Of a stretch of DNA of 64,000 bases, positions 1 through 11,498 are shown one piece after another; the first letter of the stretch is position 1, and each line of letters starts with the position of its first letter. The position numbers were made by a program, and so were the translations under genes. The stretch is from positions 32,585,322 to 32,649,321 of the forward strand of contig NC_056032.1 of assembly GCF_004379255.2 (NCBI RefSeq), written 5' to 3'. The DNA comes from Salvia splendens (Eukaryota; Streptophyta; Magnoliopsida; Lamiales; Lamiaceae). The notes beneath the pieces were generated by a model that was not told the origin of the DNA, made no database searches, and was given only the letters and a program-made list of their open reading frames with translations.

Positions 1-664
1 TATTTATTAATTATAAAAATTAATTTTTATATTTAAAAATCAATTTTCATAAACAATAAATATAAAAATTTCATGATAAAGACATCCTTTAATATTTTAT
101 GTTTCACTTTTCGATGTAGGACAAAATATGTTGAAGTATTTTCTTTTATAACTACATGTTTAGACCATTCATTAATCTTTTTCTAATGTAGAAGACAAAA
201 CTTTCTTTATTTTTTATATTTTATTATTTACTATTTTTATATTTATTTTTGTCATAATTCTTTTTCTAAGATAAATTTATAGTTAATAACAGCATCAACT
301 AGAATAGTTTAGTTAGGATAGTTTAATTAAATTTGAATGTGGCATGTTGCTCATAATTTGTATATTTATAGAATGTAGACATGTTCAAATAATTGGATTT
401 CAATGTAGGTATGGTACTCATTTTTCTCAATGTATTGATTAAAATGTGCAAAAAAGCAACAATTAATATAATTTGTATAATAATGATAAAAATAGACAAT
501 TAAAAAAGCAACAAATATTTAAATTTATTGTTTAAGATTTCAAGTCTTTTGTAAATTGTAATCGTTGTAACTTGTAGTCTCGTTTAAATTTATATCAATA
601 AAATTGCAATTTTCATCCTTATTGTTTGAATTTTATTTACACACATTTCATAGATAAATAAAGA
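1..664. other. AT-rich intergenic spacer
   Basis: Strongly AT-rich sequence with no convincing reading frame, terminal repeat or RNA gene. I see nothing assignable in it. Confidence 0.6.
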
Positions 665-689
665 CTAAAAAGACAAAAATAAAATAAAA

Positions 690-857
690 TAAACAAACCG
701 CCGGTTTTGGCCAAAAATGACGGTTCTGAACTGCCGCCGGAACCGGAACCGCCCAAAACCTATCCGGGCCGGTTCAGGTTTCAGAAATTTCTGAACCGTG
801 AAGCATCGGTTCCGGTCTGGAACCGGCGGTTCTTGAACCGTGTGCATACCTAGGTAC
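690..857. repeat. GAACCGG-rich MITE end
   Basis: A GC-rich island in AT-rich surroundings, made of many short GGTTC/GAACC blocks on both strands, so it can fold back on itself. It ends at about 853 in a TAGGTATGCACACGGTT-like terminus read on the minus strand, which resembles plant hAT-type MITE ends. The other end and a target-site duplication were not found. It lies directly against the Harbinger transposase remnant. Confidence 0.35.
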
Positions 858-869
858 CACGATGGTGTC

Positions 870-1299
870 GGTCCTTTCACTATAGTCCATTGTGCTTGAA
901 GGACCCCAAATGCATGCTCGACGTCTCTCTGAGTCGTCTCCTGCTTCTGAGCGAACAACGTCAGCTTCGGAGTTGTCGGACATGTGATAATCTTCACGAA
1001 GATAGGCCACTATAGGTAGTATCTGCCAAATAATAGCCTATATTGTACGAGAGACCATTGGCGTCGAACTGTATGCCCGGTGATCATCCAAAAGGGATCG
1101 ATTCGTTCAACACATTGAAGTTGTTGCTAGACCTAACAACTCCGAAGTATGCATGCCAGATCCACATACGTTGGTCGGCAAACACCTTTAGCACGATAGT
1201 CCGATGTTTGCCCTTGTGGCCGCTAGTAAAAGCAACCCTCCATTCCACGAGACATAATCTGAAAAACGGCAATAATATTGGTGTATTTAAACATATCAT
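870..1299 (-). pseudogene. PIF/Harbinger transposase remnant
   Basis: On the minus strand, two frames together show the core of a plant PIF/Harbinger (DDE_Tnp_4-like) transposase. The first block, about 1299-1084, contains EWRVAFTSGHKG and MWIWHAYFGV followed by NVLNES, all typical of the family. The second block, about 997-870, contains LFAQKQETTQRDVEHAFGVL, the conserved C-terminal signature. Frameshifts and stops lie between the blocks, and there is no N-terminal helix-turn-helix or intact reading frame. The family normally has about 400-450 residues; roughly 140 are recognisable here. This is a dead fragment. It was identified from motif pattern, not alignment. Confidence 0.75.
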
Positions 1300-1319
1300 C
1301 GTAATTGGAGGTTTTTAAC

Positions 1320-4300
1320 ACGCCAATAAGATTGAGGTTTTTCCCCATTAATAGAAAGCAAAAAAAATGTTTCCTTTCATGGAATTTTTTTCTAAACCCC
1401 AAGCATCTCAGAAATCCATGAACAATCTCATGCATGTTCAACAGCATCTGGACGTCAACATTCATTTCAGTTTCATATTATCATTTTTTGGTTTTGAAAA
1501 GTGGACAATTTAAAAAAAAAAGAAAAAGAAAACATATTAAAAAAAATAAAAAGAAAAACATAGCATCAACAGTAGGTTTCGAACCTAGGTCTCGAATTTC
1601 GCACAAGGACTCCCCACCAGTAAGTTAGGTTTCAATTATCGTTATGGAAAAAAATAAATATATATGTACATAATCCGAAAAAAGCCAATAATTGTAATAG
1701 ACGTTTTTAAAACACGACAAACATGAATGCTTGTTACATCGCGCGAACTCCTGTTGTTGAGAAAATCGAGCTCTTTAGATATGAGTTGGGCACGGAATGT
1801 ACTTGAGAAATGTCAGTCATATTATCCCAAGTTATAAAGGCATCCATTGGTTGTGAACGCCATCACCGAGAGAGAGTCTATCATTTGAAGACGTGGTTGA
1901 ATGTGTTGGAGTGGTTAACGCTTGTTGGAGCTGGCAAAATCAAAAGTTGGTGGTCAACCATGTTTGAATTAGAGGTATGGTGGACGCTACGTCATTGGAT
2001 AATGTTTCCACTCCTAGTGCGTGCAAATGATGATCTCATCTCAAGACTCCTGCTTATGGATGGATCAATTGCTCACAGCCCAGACTTGTTGCCCACATCA
2101 CCAAATGTACAGTGCCGCATGCATCAACACATCTTTTAGACACAAGTTGTTGGACTTGGAACATCGATTTGAATGAAAACACTAGTTGCTCCAGCCCATC
2201 CTGTCGATGCTGACAAAATTGCTCACGACTCTCCAATGTGAAATGTTTGCTTTTCGGCACAAGCTTTTATTTAGTGCTATTTTGTGAGTTAGTAAAGAGA
2301 CAATAAAGTAAGATGGATGGAAAAATAGAGGGACAAATGGGGTATATGTTGTGTGCATACCAATACGATGACGAAATACACCTGCTTTGCTTTACAGATT
2401 GTCTGACAAATAGTCCTTCATGAGGCGAGTGATGACAATTTCATAAAATGAAAATTTCGTATTTTTGTCACTTATTGAATCGAACCATGGTGTTTCATTC
2501 ATCGAGTCAATATTCATGATCGATTGATTGAAAATAATTCTTATTTCTATTTTAAATATGAGCTCTCGTCCAAACATATCTTTGGTTTGCGTATAGATTA
2601 AATTAATGGGATTTAGTATAATAAAAAAATGGACGAAAGACGGTACATTTTGAATTCTTCTACAAGCAAATTCCTGGAATTTTATTTATACACTTAGTTT
2701 GGTTCAAATTCAATGCATTCAAATCGATTTGCTGGCAACATAAAGCTAACTCGAGTTTGCAACTAAAGGAAATCCCTAACTTTATACTAGCTGGCAAGTT
2801 CAAACATAAAAGTTTCAACCTAATTTAGCTAAAATTCCATTTTAGTGATTCTGACAGGTCAACAAATTGTTTTCGATGTTGTAAGCAGGTAACTAACTAA
2901 TGATATGAACTTTTTGTTCAATTTTAATTATTGAGTTGTCTGAAATGTTCGCGTTTATGTTTGGATTAAAATTTGAAGTTGCTGTATTCCTTTTTAATAA
3001 ATTTACTTTTTTATTAGATTGAGGTGATAATTAATTCGATCTAACTCAAATCAATCACAATGGCAGTAATCCGAATATATTTTCTAAATTCTTTTGGCAA
3101 TACTACTAATTAGTTAGTTACTAGTTGTTTTGTATAGTAATTTGATTGGCATTATTTTAACAGCAAGGAGAATTTTTTCATTAGGTAAGAACAGTAAAGT
3201 TGAAATTATTCTCCAATTAAAATAAATAACTAAAAAGTTGAAATTACTTAATCAAAAATTCTAAAATTATAGTACTCATTAAATACAAAAAATTACATTC
3301 TTAAAATAATTAAATTAAACATAGAAAAATGCATAATAATAAAAATTTAATTACTAGATTAAAACTAAAAAACCATAATATAAATGACTACTTTGGAAAT
3401 AGTTAGCATAGAAGTAGTTCATGGCGTTTTCTATTCACTTCCATCATCACTGACGAATCTCATATAAGCATAGCGGAGTATTCCTTGATCAACATTGTAC
3501 CCATAATCTTGTCCTTTTATTCCGTCGTGCCCACTTTATTTCACATGGAAAGACTTTCTACTATCAAAGAACTATTGTTTCTTTCATTTTTTATTTTTAA
3601 ATTCAATTCATCCTATTTTCACCTTCAAATTTCAATGATTTAATCTTGGCAACATAAATTAGTTAAGCTGATTTTCGAAAATTTCAAATAGAGTAGAAAA
3701 AACTTAAAATAATTGATACGGACTTGAGCCTTACACCTCTCTTTACCGCGTCAATGATTAATTCAATGCCAAAAAAATATACCATCAAGGCATCAAATAT
3801 GAAGTTTGATGTATGACATTGTTTCGTTTTGATGTTCGATGTATAACATTATTTTCATTTTCCGTAAATGCAATATTAAAAAACACAAGTAATTAATACT
3901 TCAAAATTTAACATCCGACTGAAATACATTCTCCAAAAATGTAGTATAGTTTTTTTTTCTGAATAATAAAAAATCTATTTTCTAACCTCTAATTTCTATT
4001 ATGTACCTGTACCTCATTGTTCTCAACAAGTAGTACTTCAAAATTTAACATCTCCTCTCACACAATTACACATAAATGAGATAATTTATGGGATCACGAA
4101 ATGGATAAGAAATACATGGAAGAGTTGGCCTAACAAATCAGCATCTTAAACCTTCTTGTACAGTTGTTGCACATCTAATTTATCATTAAATATTTTACTC
4201 CAAAATCCTTTATATACAAAATGAAAATCAGCATTTCGAAAAACGAATATGCTGGCATTGCACCCTATTATATGTAGCAACTACTTATTCCTTTATAATT

Positions 4301-4344
4301 TATACAAAATCTAATCTTGAGTCTCATTATTCACAAATCCACTC
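1320..4344. other. Intergenic, mostly unassigned
   Basis: No gene is supported in this 3 kb. Around 2245-2330 there is a half Stowaway-like sequence (TTGCTTTTCGGCACA, then TAGTGCTATTTTGTGAGTTAG) that matches the interior of the Stowaway at 42279-42480 but lacks both terminal repeats. The rest is AT-rich, with short frames that look random. Confidence 0.5.
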
Positions 4345-5045
4345 TTAAAGACCGAACCACCGAACCATACCAAATTAGGATTTTTAGATCTAATTTTTTC
4401 TGGATGAGAGACACAAATTTATCAATTATTTTCGCCTTCATCACGAGCCTATTTTAATTCATCCGAAGGTAAATAAGTCATACTAACATGTTACGAAGAT
4501 TTAACTTCATTCCAGTAGGTTTTTACTTCATTCCAGTAGGATTATTACTTCATTTCAGTACGTAAATGCGGTTTCGCCGTCGCGTGCCGTTCTTTCTCTC
4601 TACAATATCTATCACCACCGCCACAACGCTGATATGGTGTAATAAACACATGGAATGATGTAATAAATTATTGGAATGAAGTATGTTTAGAAGCATTTGA
4701 AGTCCTACTGGAATGAAGTAAAAACTTTATCTAATGAAGTAATAACGTTTCTGAATGAAGTAATAAACGCACTTGAATAAATAGCATTTTTTAATGTAAA
4801 TAAAGTAAAAACTCAGGTCAATGAATTCAAATGAAACATATGTTGAATCATTTCAAAACCTACTGGAAGAAAGTAAAAACATGTTGTAGTTTCAAAGTAT
4901 TAAGTACGGAATGAAGTAATAAACCTATACAATGAAGTAAAATGAGCTTGTAATGAAGACCGAAAAATTTACACAGCAGCACATCTCATAAAAAAACTAG
5001 ATCTAACAGCCCAGATTTGGTCCCTAGTTCTTAAAATTGGTTCGA
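4345..5045. repeat. Foldback element with ATGAAGTAA repeats
   Basis: The two ends are imperfect inverted copies. The left end, about 4352-4415, contains GAACCATACCAAAT and TTTTAGATCTAATTTTTT and then GATGAGA. The right end, about 4960-5045, read on the minus strand, gives GAACCAATTT, CCAAATCTGG, TTAGATCTAGTTTTTTT and ATGAGA. The interior holds CTTCATTCCAGTAGG at 4500-4560 and many copies of its complement-like GGAATGAAGTAATAA between 4630 and 4950. No ORF is present. The shape fits a MITE or foldback transposon, but no target-site duplication was found. Confidence 0.5.
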
Positions 5046-5251
5046 CATTGATCACAATTCATCTAATCTAATTTATAAAATATCTGGTTTGTATGCAATG
5101 GCGAGATCGAAAATTTCGGACAAGCAGCATCTAGAAAGTACACTAATCAATTGCTTAAACCATAGATTAGGCCGATTAATCTTTACAATAATTAATCTAA
5201 AAAAATACTAAAAAAAAGGGGGGTGGGTGGTTTGCACACGGGTTGTTTGTC

Positions 5252-5258
5252 TATTTAA
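5252..5258 (+). promoter_or_regulatory. TATA-like box of HAD gene
   Basis: TATTTAA, about 35 bases before a pyrimidine-rich stretch (5280-5310) that looks like a plant transcription start region. The predicted leader runs to 5428 and is joined to 6094 by a 5'UTR intron (GTAAAC...GTAG) of about 665 bases. Confidence 0.4.
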
Positions 5259-6099
5259 GCCAACGTATGGCATGAATTCTCTTCCCCCTCTCCTCTCTTC
5301 TCCTCTGCTTGAATACCAATAATCCCTTTTCTACATTGCAATAGAGGATTGCCGATTTTCATATTGTGCTCTCTGTTGCTATATTCGATTCTATTTCCAG
5401 CTCCGCTTCATCCTTCTTTATCATTCTGGTAAACTTCCTTTCTTGGGATTTTGCCATTTTTATCATTTTCCATGCATTTAATGTATTCCGAAGCTCTGCC
5501 AATTTATGGGTTCAAATTGTTATGATCAATAAATAAAATGCACAAATGAGGGCTAATGTGAAACTTTGATTCAGGTTAATTTTTTTAAATATATTTTGGG
5601 AGCATTTGGTGCTCTTCATAATTTGAATGATGGAAAGTGGCTTTTTCTAATGATCTTCTTGGTTTAATGGGCAGAAAAGTTTATCTTTTTTTTTTGGTGG
5701 GGTTTTTATGTTTCTGTGAAATTATTCAAGTGGTGTTTGCTTGCACTCAACTTTTGGCCTTGTTTTTTGTGGTTCATATTGTTTCTTGGGGGTTTCGGTA
5801 TTACAAATGGCAAGATTCATGTAAATTACGCATCCAAAAAGTTTTTCATAATTAGACACAAAACCATCCTAACCATCTCATAAAAAAGAGTGGCTTGAAT
5901 TCATTCAAATAAAGTCTTGATTCATGAACTTTTCTTTTTTCTTTCAAGTTGTGGTATTCAATAACATTAGGAAATATCCCTTGTTTCCCTAGCCATGAAA
6001 AGATGTATATTGAATATTAAACTGAAGTTGATTTCAAGTCAATTTTGGTGGAGCTATGGTCACATATTTTGGTTTTTTCTCAATTTGTTGTAGATTAAG

Positions 6100-7561
6100 A
6101 TGGAATACAGTCAAGTTCAGGTGCCAAAATATGATTGCCTTCTCTTTGGTAAGTTTCAAAAGATACAATTTTGGGAGAAAATATGATACAAGTTTATTAG
6201 AGTTGCGTGACTTGTTTCAGATCTTGATGACACCCTTTACCCTTTAAGTACTGGTCTAGCAGCATCAGTTCTCAAGAACATTCAAGGTAAAACTTGTTTT
6301 TCTCTGTTGCATATTGTTGTTAATGTTGTTGGTGAAATTTTTTATTGGAGTCTGATGTTTTCTGAATATGTAACTTCATTCAGCTTATATGGTTGAAAAG
6401 TTGGGTATAGACGAGAGCAAAATCCCGGACTTGTGCAATCTACTCTACAAAAACTATGGCACAACAATGGCAGGTCTTAGGGTAAGCCATCCTGCTCCAT
6501 TTCGTTGTGGATTTGGACTTGGTTATATTCGAGAGATTATCTGATCATGTGTCTTCCTTTGCAGGCAATAGGCTATGATTTTGACTATGACGAGTACCAT
6601 AGGTAAGCCGAACGGAACATCTTGCTGGAACTATCTTGTTTTTTCTCCTTTTGTGGTTTTATGTTGTTAAAAGTTCAAAACTTTCATTCTCGCAGCTTTG
6701 TCCATGGTAGATTGCCTTACGAAAACTTGAAACCGGATCCTGTGTTGAAAAGCCTCCTGTCTAGCTTGCCCATCCGCAAAGTGGTGAGAGCTTTGTCGAC
6801 TTCTAGCTAGCTCACGAGCAATTCGATGGTTCACTAAAAAAATCTTCATTGCACGAACAGATCTTCACAAATGCTGATAAGGTGCACGCGATCATAGCTC
6901 TGAACCGGCTAGGTTTGGAAGACTGCTTCGAAGGGATCATCTGCTTCGAGACTCTGAACCCTACTCACAAGAGCATTGCATCAGATGACGAGGATGACAC
7001 CGAGTTCATAGGATCAACGCAATCCTCTACTGCAGTGAATGGAAGCTCTGGGGTTTTCGACATCATTGGATATTTTTCCCAGCCTGATGCAGAGCCATCT
7101 GGCTTGCCAAAAACACCAATCGTCTGCAAACCATCAGAATCTGCCATCGAAAAGGCCCTTAAAATCGCCAGCATAGATCCTCACAGAACAGTGAGTCACC
7201 ACTCACTCACACTCCAAAGCATTAGGCTAATCAATACTCATCAATCTTCATCTTATCCGTGCAGTTATTCTTCGAGGACAGTGTCCGAAACATCCAATCT
7301 GGAAAATGCGTAGGGCTCGACACTGTACTGGTAAAGAAATATTCTTGCAAACATATCTGTTTCCCTTTGAAAACAAAGATTTTCACATAATTTTGAATGC
7401 AGGTTGGGAAATCACAGAGAGTGAAAGGAGCAGATTACGCGCTGGAAAGCATCCATAATCTGAGGGAAGCCATACCTGAGCTGTGGGAAGCAGATAAGAT
7501 TGGAAATGTGAGCTACACTGGCTCAGGGGTTGTTACAGTAGAGACATCTGTGACTGCTTAA
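6100..7561 (+). CDS. HAD-superfamily phosphatase, pyrimidine 5'-nucleotidase-like
   Basis: Eight coding exons, all with GT-AG borders and compatible phases: 6100-6148, 6221-6286, 6384-6481, 6565-6602, 6696-6783, 6861-7190, 7265-7330 and 7403-7561. Together they give a 297-residue protein, the usual length for this plant family. All HAD motifs are visible: the nucleophile loop DLDDTLYP from residue 17, motif II IFTNAD at 114-119, the motif III lysine near residue 203 in CKPSES, and motif IV FFEDSVRNI with Asp near 228. Family members dephosphorylate small phosphate esters such as nucleotides in the cytosol; the substrate here is inferred only from family resemblance. No signal peptide is visible. 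The start is the first ATG after the 5'UTR intron. Residues about 147-195 form a low-complexity acidic/Ser-rich insert, which is common in plant homologs. The 3'UTR probably ends near 7710. No disabling change was seen. Confidence 0.9.
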
Positions 7562-8411
7562 TTAGGTTTCTATTGTCATTTTCATTGCAAGAGAGAGATC
7601 CCATGTTTCATGTGATCTTCTTTTCTTGCATTTGTGCCACATGTCCATTTCAATCAAGCCTTGTAAATGTTTTGGTGTTAATATAAAGTTTTATGATTAT
7701 TTGCAATGATTCTATTTGTGTTATGTATTTGCCACGTGATTGTAAGGCAACGGATGGTTGTTACTTGCTAGTCCCATCTAGCAAGTTGGAGTTGAGTTTG
7801 TTACGAAATTGAGCTGTGATTTGAATAATTTATTGAGATTGTGAAAGTGATGTGATTGGCCGATTGAATAAGTACTCCCTCCGTCCCACATAATTCGAGT
7901 CAGTTTGACCTGGCACGAGTTTTAAAAAATGTTGTTTGACTTTGATTTAAATGAAGGTAGGTAGTGAAAAAGGGGTTCCACCTTATTTCTTTTTCTTCTA
8001 TTTTTATGGAAATCTTGCATTAGTGATGATTTGAGGATAATTAAAATTAGAAAGTTCAATTTTTAATTGTAATTAGTGTTTTAATGTGCACAAAATTAAA
8101 TTTTGCTGCTCAATTCGGCAACTCAAAATTCTGCCTCAGTCAAAAAATTTAAGAAATACACATGCACAGATTATAAACCAAATTGCCTCTTCCATACAAC
8201 TCCACAAATTACAAATTCTCAAGGAGAGTCTAATCAATTTACATTTGGGGATTTCTGGGAAAGAAATCACAAATCCCACTAAACTTAAACCAATTTTTTT
8301 GGAGGGAACTTAGGAGGGAAATGCCAACTACCACTAGCTAAAAAGGACTACTTACACAACAAAAGGAGATTTATAGAAGTATTGCCCTCAGAAAATTTTC
8401 ATCATAGGGCT

Positions 8412-9892
8412 ATGGAGTCTGCTGCTGGAGACAGTGCCGGAGACAGTGCCAGAGATATCGCCGGCGACAAAGACTCGCGCATCGTAGGAGTGGACACCAA
8501 AAATCTGATAGCTCAAAGGATGCTACAATTGAGCCATGAAGGTAAAGTAACATATGGAGGGTTTGTGAAGACAACAAAGGACTTTGGAGTGAGCAGGAAG
8601 ACAGTGCATAGAATCTGGGCAGAGGCAGCAAACAAATTCTGAGTGGAGTACATGTGAGCATATAAAAGATGGTGTTAAAGGCTTCAAGCGCAAAGATCGA
8701 GTTCAGCTTGATTCAAACATGATAAGAGCTCTTTTATTCCTTGAAAGATCTACCATCCGCAAGATGGCTGTCAAGCTGGATTTAAGTAAGAGTGCAGTGG
8801 GGAGGAAGGTGAAAGCAGGGGAACTGAGGCCACACACAAATGCTGTGAAGCCCCTACTTACTGCCGCAAACAAGTTAGCAAGAATGAAATGGGGTCTCAT
8901 TCATGTTCAGCCTGTGGTGCACAATGGTATGCTCAAATACCACACAATGCACAATGTAGTGCACATTGATGAAAAATGTTTTTTCATGACTAAGACTACG
9001 GATAGATACTACCTGCTGCCAGATGAGGGAGAACCATATAGGTCATGTAAGTCAAAGCGGTTTATCACAAATATGATGTTTATGTGTGTTGTGTGCAGAC
9101 CATACTTTGGAGAAGATGGAGATGTCATATTTGATGGAAAAATAGACATCTTTCCATTCACAACAAAAGAGCCAGCACAGAGAAAATCCAAGAATAGACC
9201 AAAAGGCACCTTGGAGACAAAACCAATTCCATCAGTGAACAAGGCAGTCATGAGAGATTGCCTTATTCAAAAGGTACACTGTTTTTTGTTCCTTTTTTTA
9301 TCCGACTGTAACAAATCATAATCCAGACCTCACATAAGCAACAATTATGCAGATCATACCAACAATCAAGGCTAAATGACCAGATAACATAAGCAATGAC
9401 ATATTCATACAACAAGACTATGCAAGACCCCACATCATGCATAATGATGCAGAATTTCAGTCAGTTGCAAACACAGATGGGTTCAAATTCCATATCATTT
9501 GCCAACCAGCTAATTTCCCAGATTGTAATGTGTTGGATTTAGGTTTTTTCAGAGCAATCCAGTCTATACAAGATGCCAAACTGGCTAGGGAAGTGCATGA
9601 CTTGTTGGGTAATGTGCAAAGCTCTTTTGAAGAACTTAGTGCACAAACACTCAACAAAGTTTTTCTAACTCTTCAAGCTTGCTTAACAGAGATTTTGAAA
9701 GTGGAAGGGGGAAATGGCTACAAAACTCCACACATAAATAAAGACAGGTTGTCAAGGCTGGGGATACTTCCACACACATTGGAGGTTGAAGAACATGTTG
9801 TCAAGGCTGCAGTGGCATACCTCCAACAGACAGAAAATGATGCTGGCACATCATATGACATCTCAGGTATCTGTAGAGCTGTAGGCTTCTAA
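8412..9892 (+). pseudogene. Mariner transposase, frameshift and nonsense
   Basis: The N-terminal part (8412-8640) holds the helix-turn-helix region ending VSRKTVHRIWAEA. A one-base frameshift at about 8638 moves the coding frame, and the second block (8638-9273) carries RSTIRKMAVKLDLSKSAVGR and the first catalytic Asp in VHIDEK. A GT-AG intron (9274-9352) fits precisely, because splicing restores the family reading frame. Just after it, a TGA at 9377-9379 replaces the usual Trp of the KWP motif. The last block (9353-9892) carries the second Asp in IQQDYARPH and the third in NVLDLGFF, 39 residues later, which is the plant DD39D spacing. So the catalytic triad survives but the reading frame has two breaks. 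The Trp in DEKWF is Cys here. The element is probably immobile on its own. Confidence 0.9.
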
Positions 9893-9932
9893 TTTCAGTA
9901 AGTAGGAAGCATTTTTTGGCAGTTGGGTGTGG

Positions 9933-10251
9933 AAGCCTCAAGATTAGGTGTGGCTCATGCTATCAACTGTTTTTTGACATCTTTTGTAAAGCCTCCAAAC
10001 CTACACGTGTAGGGGTGGCTTCTAAAATCCTAATCCCTCAGAAAATTGTCATCATAGGGCAGCCTCCAAACCATACATGTTTAAGGGGTGGCTTCTAAGG
10101 CTGCCTAACTAACAAAACAGCCTCCTAACCATGTAAATGGGTGGCTTTTGTAATGTCAGTGTATGGTGTTTATGAAACATTTTCCCTCAAATATTGGTGT
10201 TTATATCAACTCACAAATAAGCCTCCTAACCTAACAAGAGGGGTGGCTTAA
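9933..10251. repeat. Series of five small imperfect hairpins
   Basis: Five related inverted repeats with arms AAGCCTCC and GGTGGCTT lie at about 9933-9955, 9989-10021, 10061-10093, 10113-10148 and 10222-10251. The second has a perfect palindromic core, CCTACACGTGTAGG. They lie in the mariner element directly after the transposase stop, in what would be its 3' untranslated region. Confidence 0.7.
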
Positions 10252-10412
10252 TAATCAACAACTATCAGTAATAGCAACACACAACAAATCATCACAGGGC
10301 TATGGAGTGTACATGGAACGGATCAGTTATCAGCAACACAATTAGCATCATCTCAATATCAGCATACAACACATCACAAGGAACAACATTCAATTAGCAA
10401 TTACTCCAACAA

Positions 10413-10887
10413 CCAGAGACCCCCCCAAACAAACAACCACAGCCTCCAATCCACACAAACACACCAACAACCACAGACTCCACCCCACATAAACAATCAC
10501 AGCCCCAAATCCACACAAACACACCAACAACCACAGACTCCACCCCACATAAACAACCACAGTCCCAAATCCACACAAACATACCAACAACCACAGACTC
10601 CACCCCACATAAACAACCACAGCCCCCAATTCACACAAACACACCAACAACCACAGACTCCACCCCACACACCAAATAACAGCCTCCAATCCACACAAAC
10701 ACACCAACAACCACATACTCCAACACACACAAAAAATAACAGCCTCCAACCCAAACACACACACCAACAACCACAGACTCTACCCCATACACCAAATAAC
10801 AGCCTCCAACCCAAACAAACACACCAACAACCACAGCCTCCAACCCAACTAAAAACCACGGCCTCCAACCCAAGTAAAAACCACAAC
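10413..10887. repeat. Tandem array, 60-bp unit, about 7 copies
   Basis: The period is exactly 60 bases: each copy contains CCACACAAACACACCAACAA followed by CCACAGACTCCACCCCAC, with copies starting near 10441, 10501, 10561, 10621, 10681, 10741 and 10801. A degenerate partial unit lies before the first copy and another after the last. The plus strand is almost free of G, so minus-strand frames are long by composition only. It lies inside the mariner element. Confidence 0.95.
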
Positions 10888-10890
10888 CTA

Positions 10891-11304
10891 CTACCCAATC
10901 AAGAAAACAACCAAATTGAGGGACAACACAGGCAGCAAAATAGCAAGAATCTGCCTCTCGAAGTCAGAATACACGATGGGGGCGGCTTGAGCTGGAACGG
11001 TGGGGGAGGCTGGTTGCCCGTTGTAGGGGGTGGCTAGTGGTGGTGACCTGTTGTAGGGGGTGGCTGCTGGTGGTGGCCCGTAGTAGGGGCAACCACAGTC
11101 ATCGTACTCGATGGCGAAGTGAGAAGGCCACACATCTACGGGTATGACGAAATCAAGTGGGGTTTCGGGGAAAACGGTGTCAATTAGGGCTCCGGCGTCG
11201 AAGGCGGAGTCAGAATCCCATAGATGCTCTGGCGTGTCTGGGACGACGAGATCGTCCAGATCGACCAATAAAAAATCAGTAGGAGAGTCAGGATAATCAT
11301 CCAT
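10891..11304 (-). CDS. Unknown acidic ORF inside mariner element
   Basis: An ATG-initiated frame of 137 residues runs opposite to the transposase. I do not recognise its family. The first 60 residues are strongly acidic (MDDYPDSPTDFLLVDLDDL, with further Asp/Glu-rich stretches). The middle has a repeated PPxATPYN motif, and the last 20 residues are hydrophobic (ILAILLPVLSLNLVVFLIG). The hydrophobic tail could be a membrane anchor or an amphipathic helix. Just upstream, in its leader, is an 86-bp direct duplication (11336-11498); downstream is the 60-bp tandem array. The composition differs from the flanking repeats and looks like real coding sequence, but without homologs it could still be chance. 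It would be an accessory gene of the element or a captured host fragment. Confidence 0.45.
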   Translation of the reverse strand: MDDYPDSPTDFLLVDLDDLVVPDTPEHLWDSDSAFDAGALIDTVFPETPLDFVIPVDVWPSHFAIEYDDCGCPYYGPPPAATPYNRSPPLATPYNGQPASPTVPAQAAPIVYSDFERQILAILLPVLSLNLVVFLIG

Positions 11305-11335
11305 CGCAGTGGGAGCTCTCGAGACGGTAGAACTA

Positions 11336-11498
11336 GTGGAAGGGGAGTCGATTTGTGTGGAGGCGGTGGAAATTGTGGAGGAATCGGTGTAGATCTAGGG
11401 TTTTCAGAGGGAGTACTGGGAGTGGAAGGGGAGTCGAGTTGTGTGGAGGCGGTGGGAATTGTAAAGGAATGAGTGTAGATCTAGGGTTTTCAGAGGGA
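11336..11498. repeat. 86-bp direct duplication
   Basis: The stretch beginning GTGGAAGGGGAGTCGA at 11336 recurs at 11422 with few changes; both copies run through GTAGATCTAGGGTTTTCAGA. It lies just upstream of the start of the opposite-strand ORF in the mariner element. Confidence 0.8.

Noticed and set aside
1565..1640. TTCGAACCTA motif resembling a tRNA T-arm
   Set aside because: No acceptor, D or anticodon stem can be formed around it; likely a repeat fragment.
1810..2260. Frames of 109 codons (+) and 68 codons (-)
   Set aside because: No recognisable domain and no splice or promoter support; they overlap each other in unassigned spacer.
5637..6247. Small plus-strand frames before the HAD gene
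   Set aside because: They lie in the 5'UTR intron and first coding intron and lack any conserved motif.
10413..10887. Possible CRISPR-like array
   Set aside because: Units are contiguous with no unique spacers, and the genome is a plant.
10390..10898. Long minus-strand frames rich in Gly, Cys, Val and Trp
   Set aside because: They are translations of the 60-bp tandem array, whose plus strand has almost no G; all three minus frames are open for that reason.
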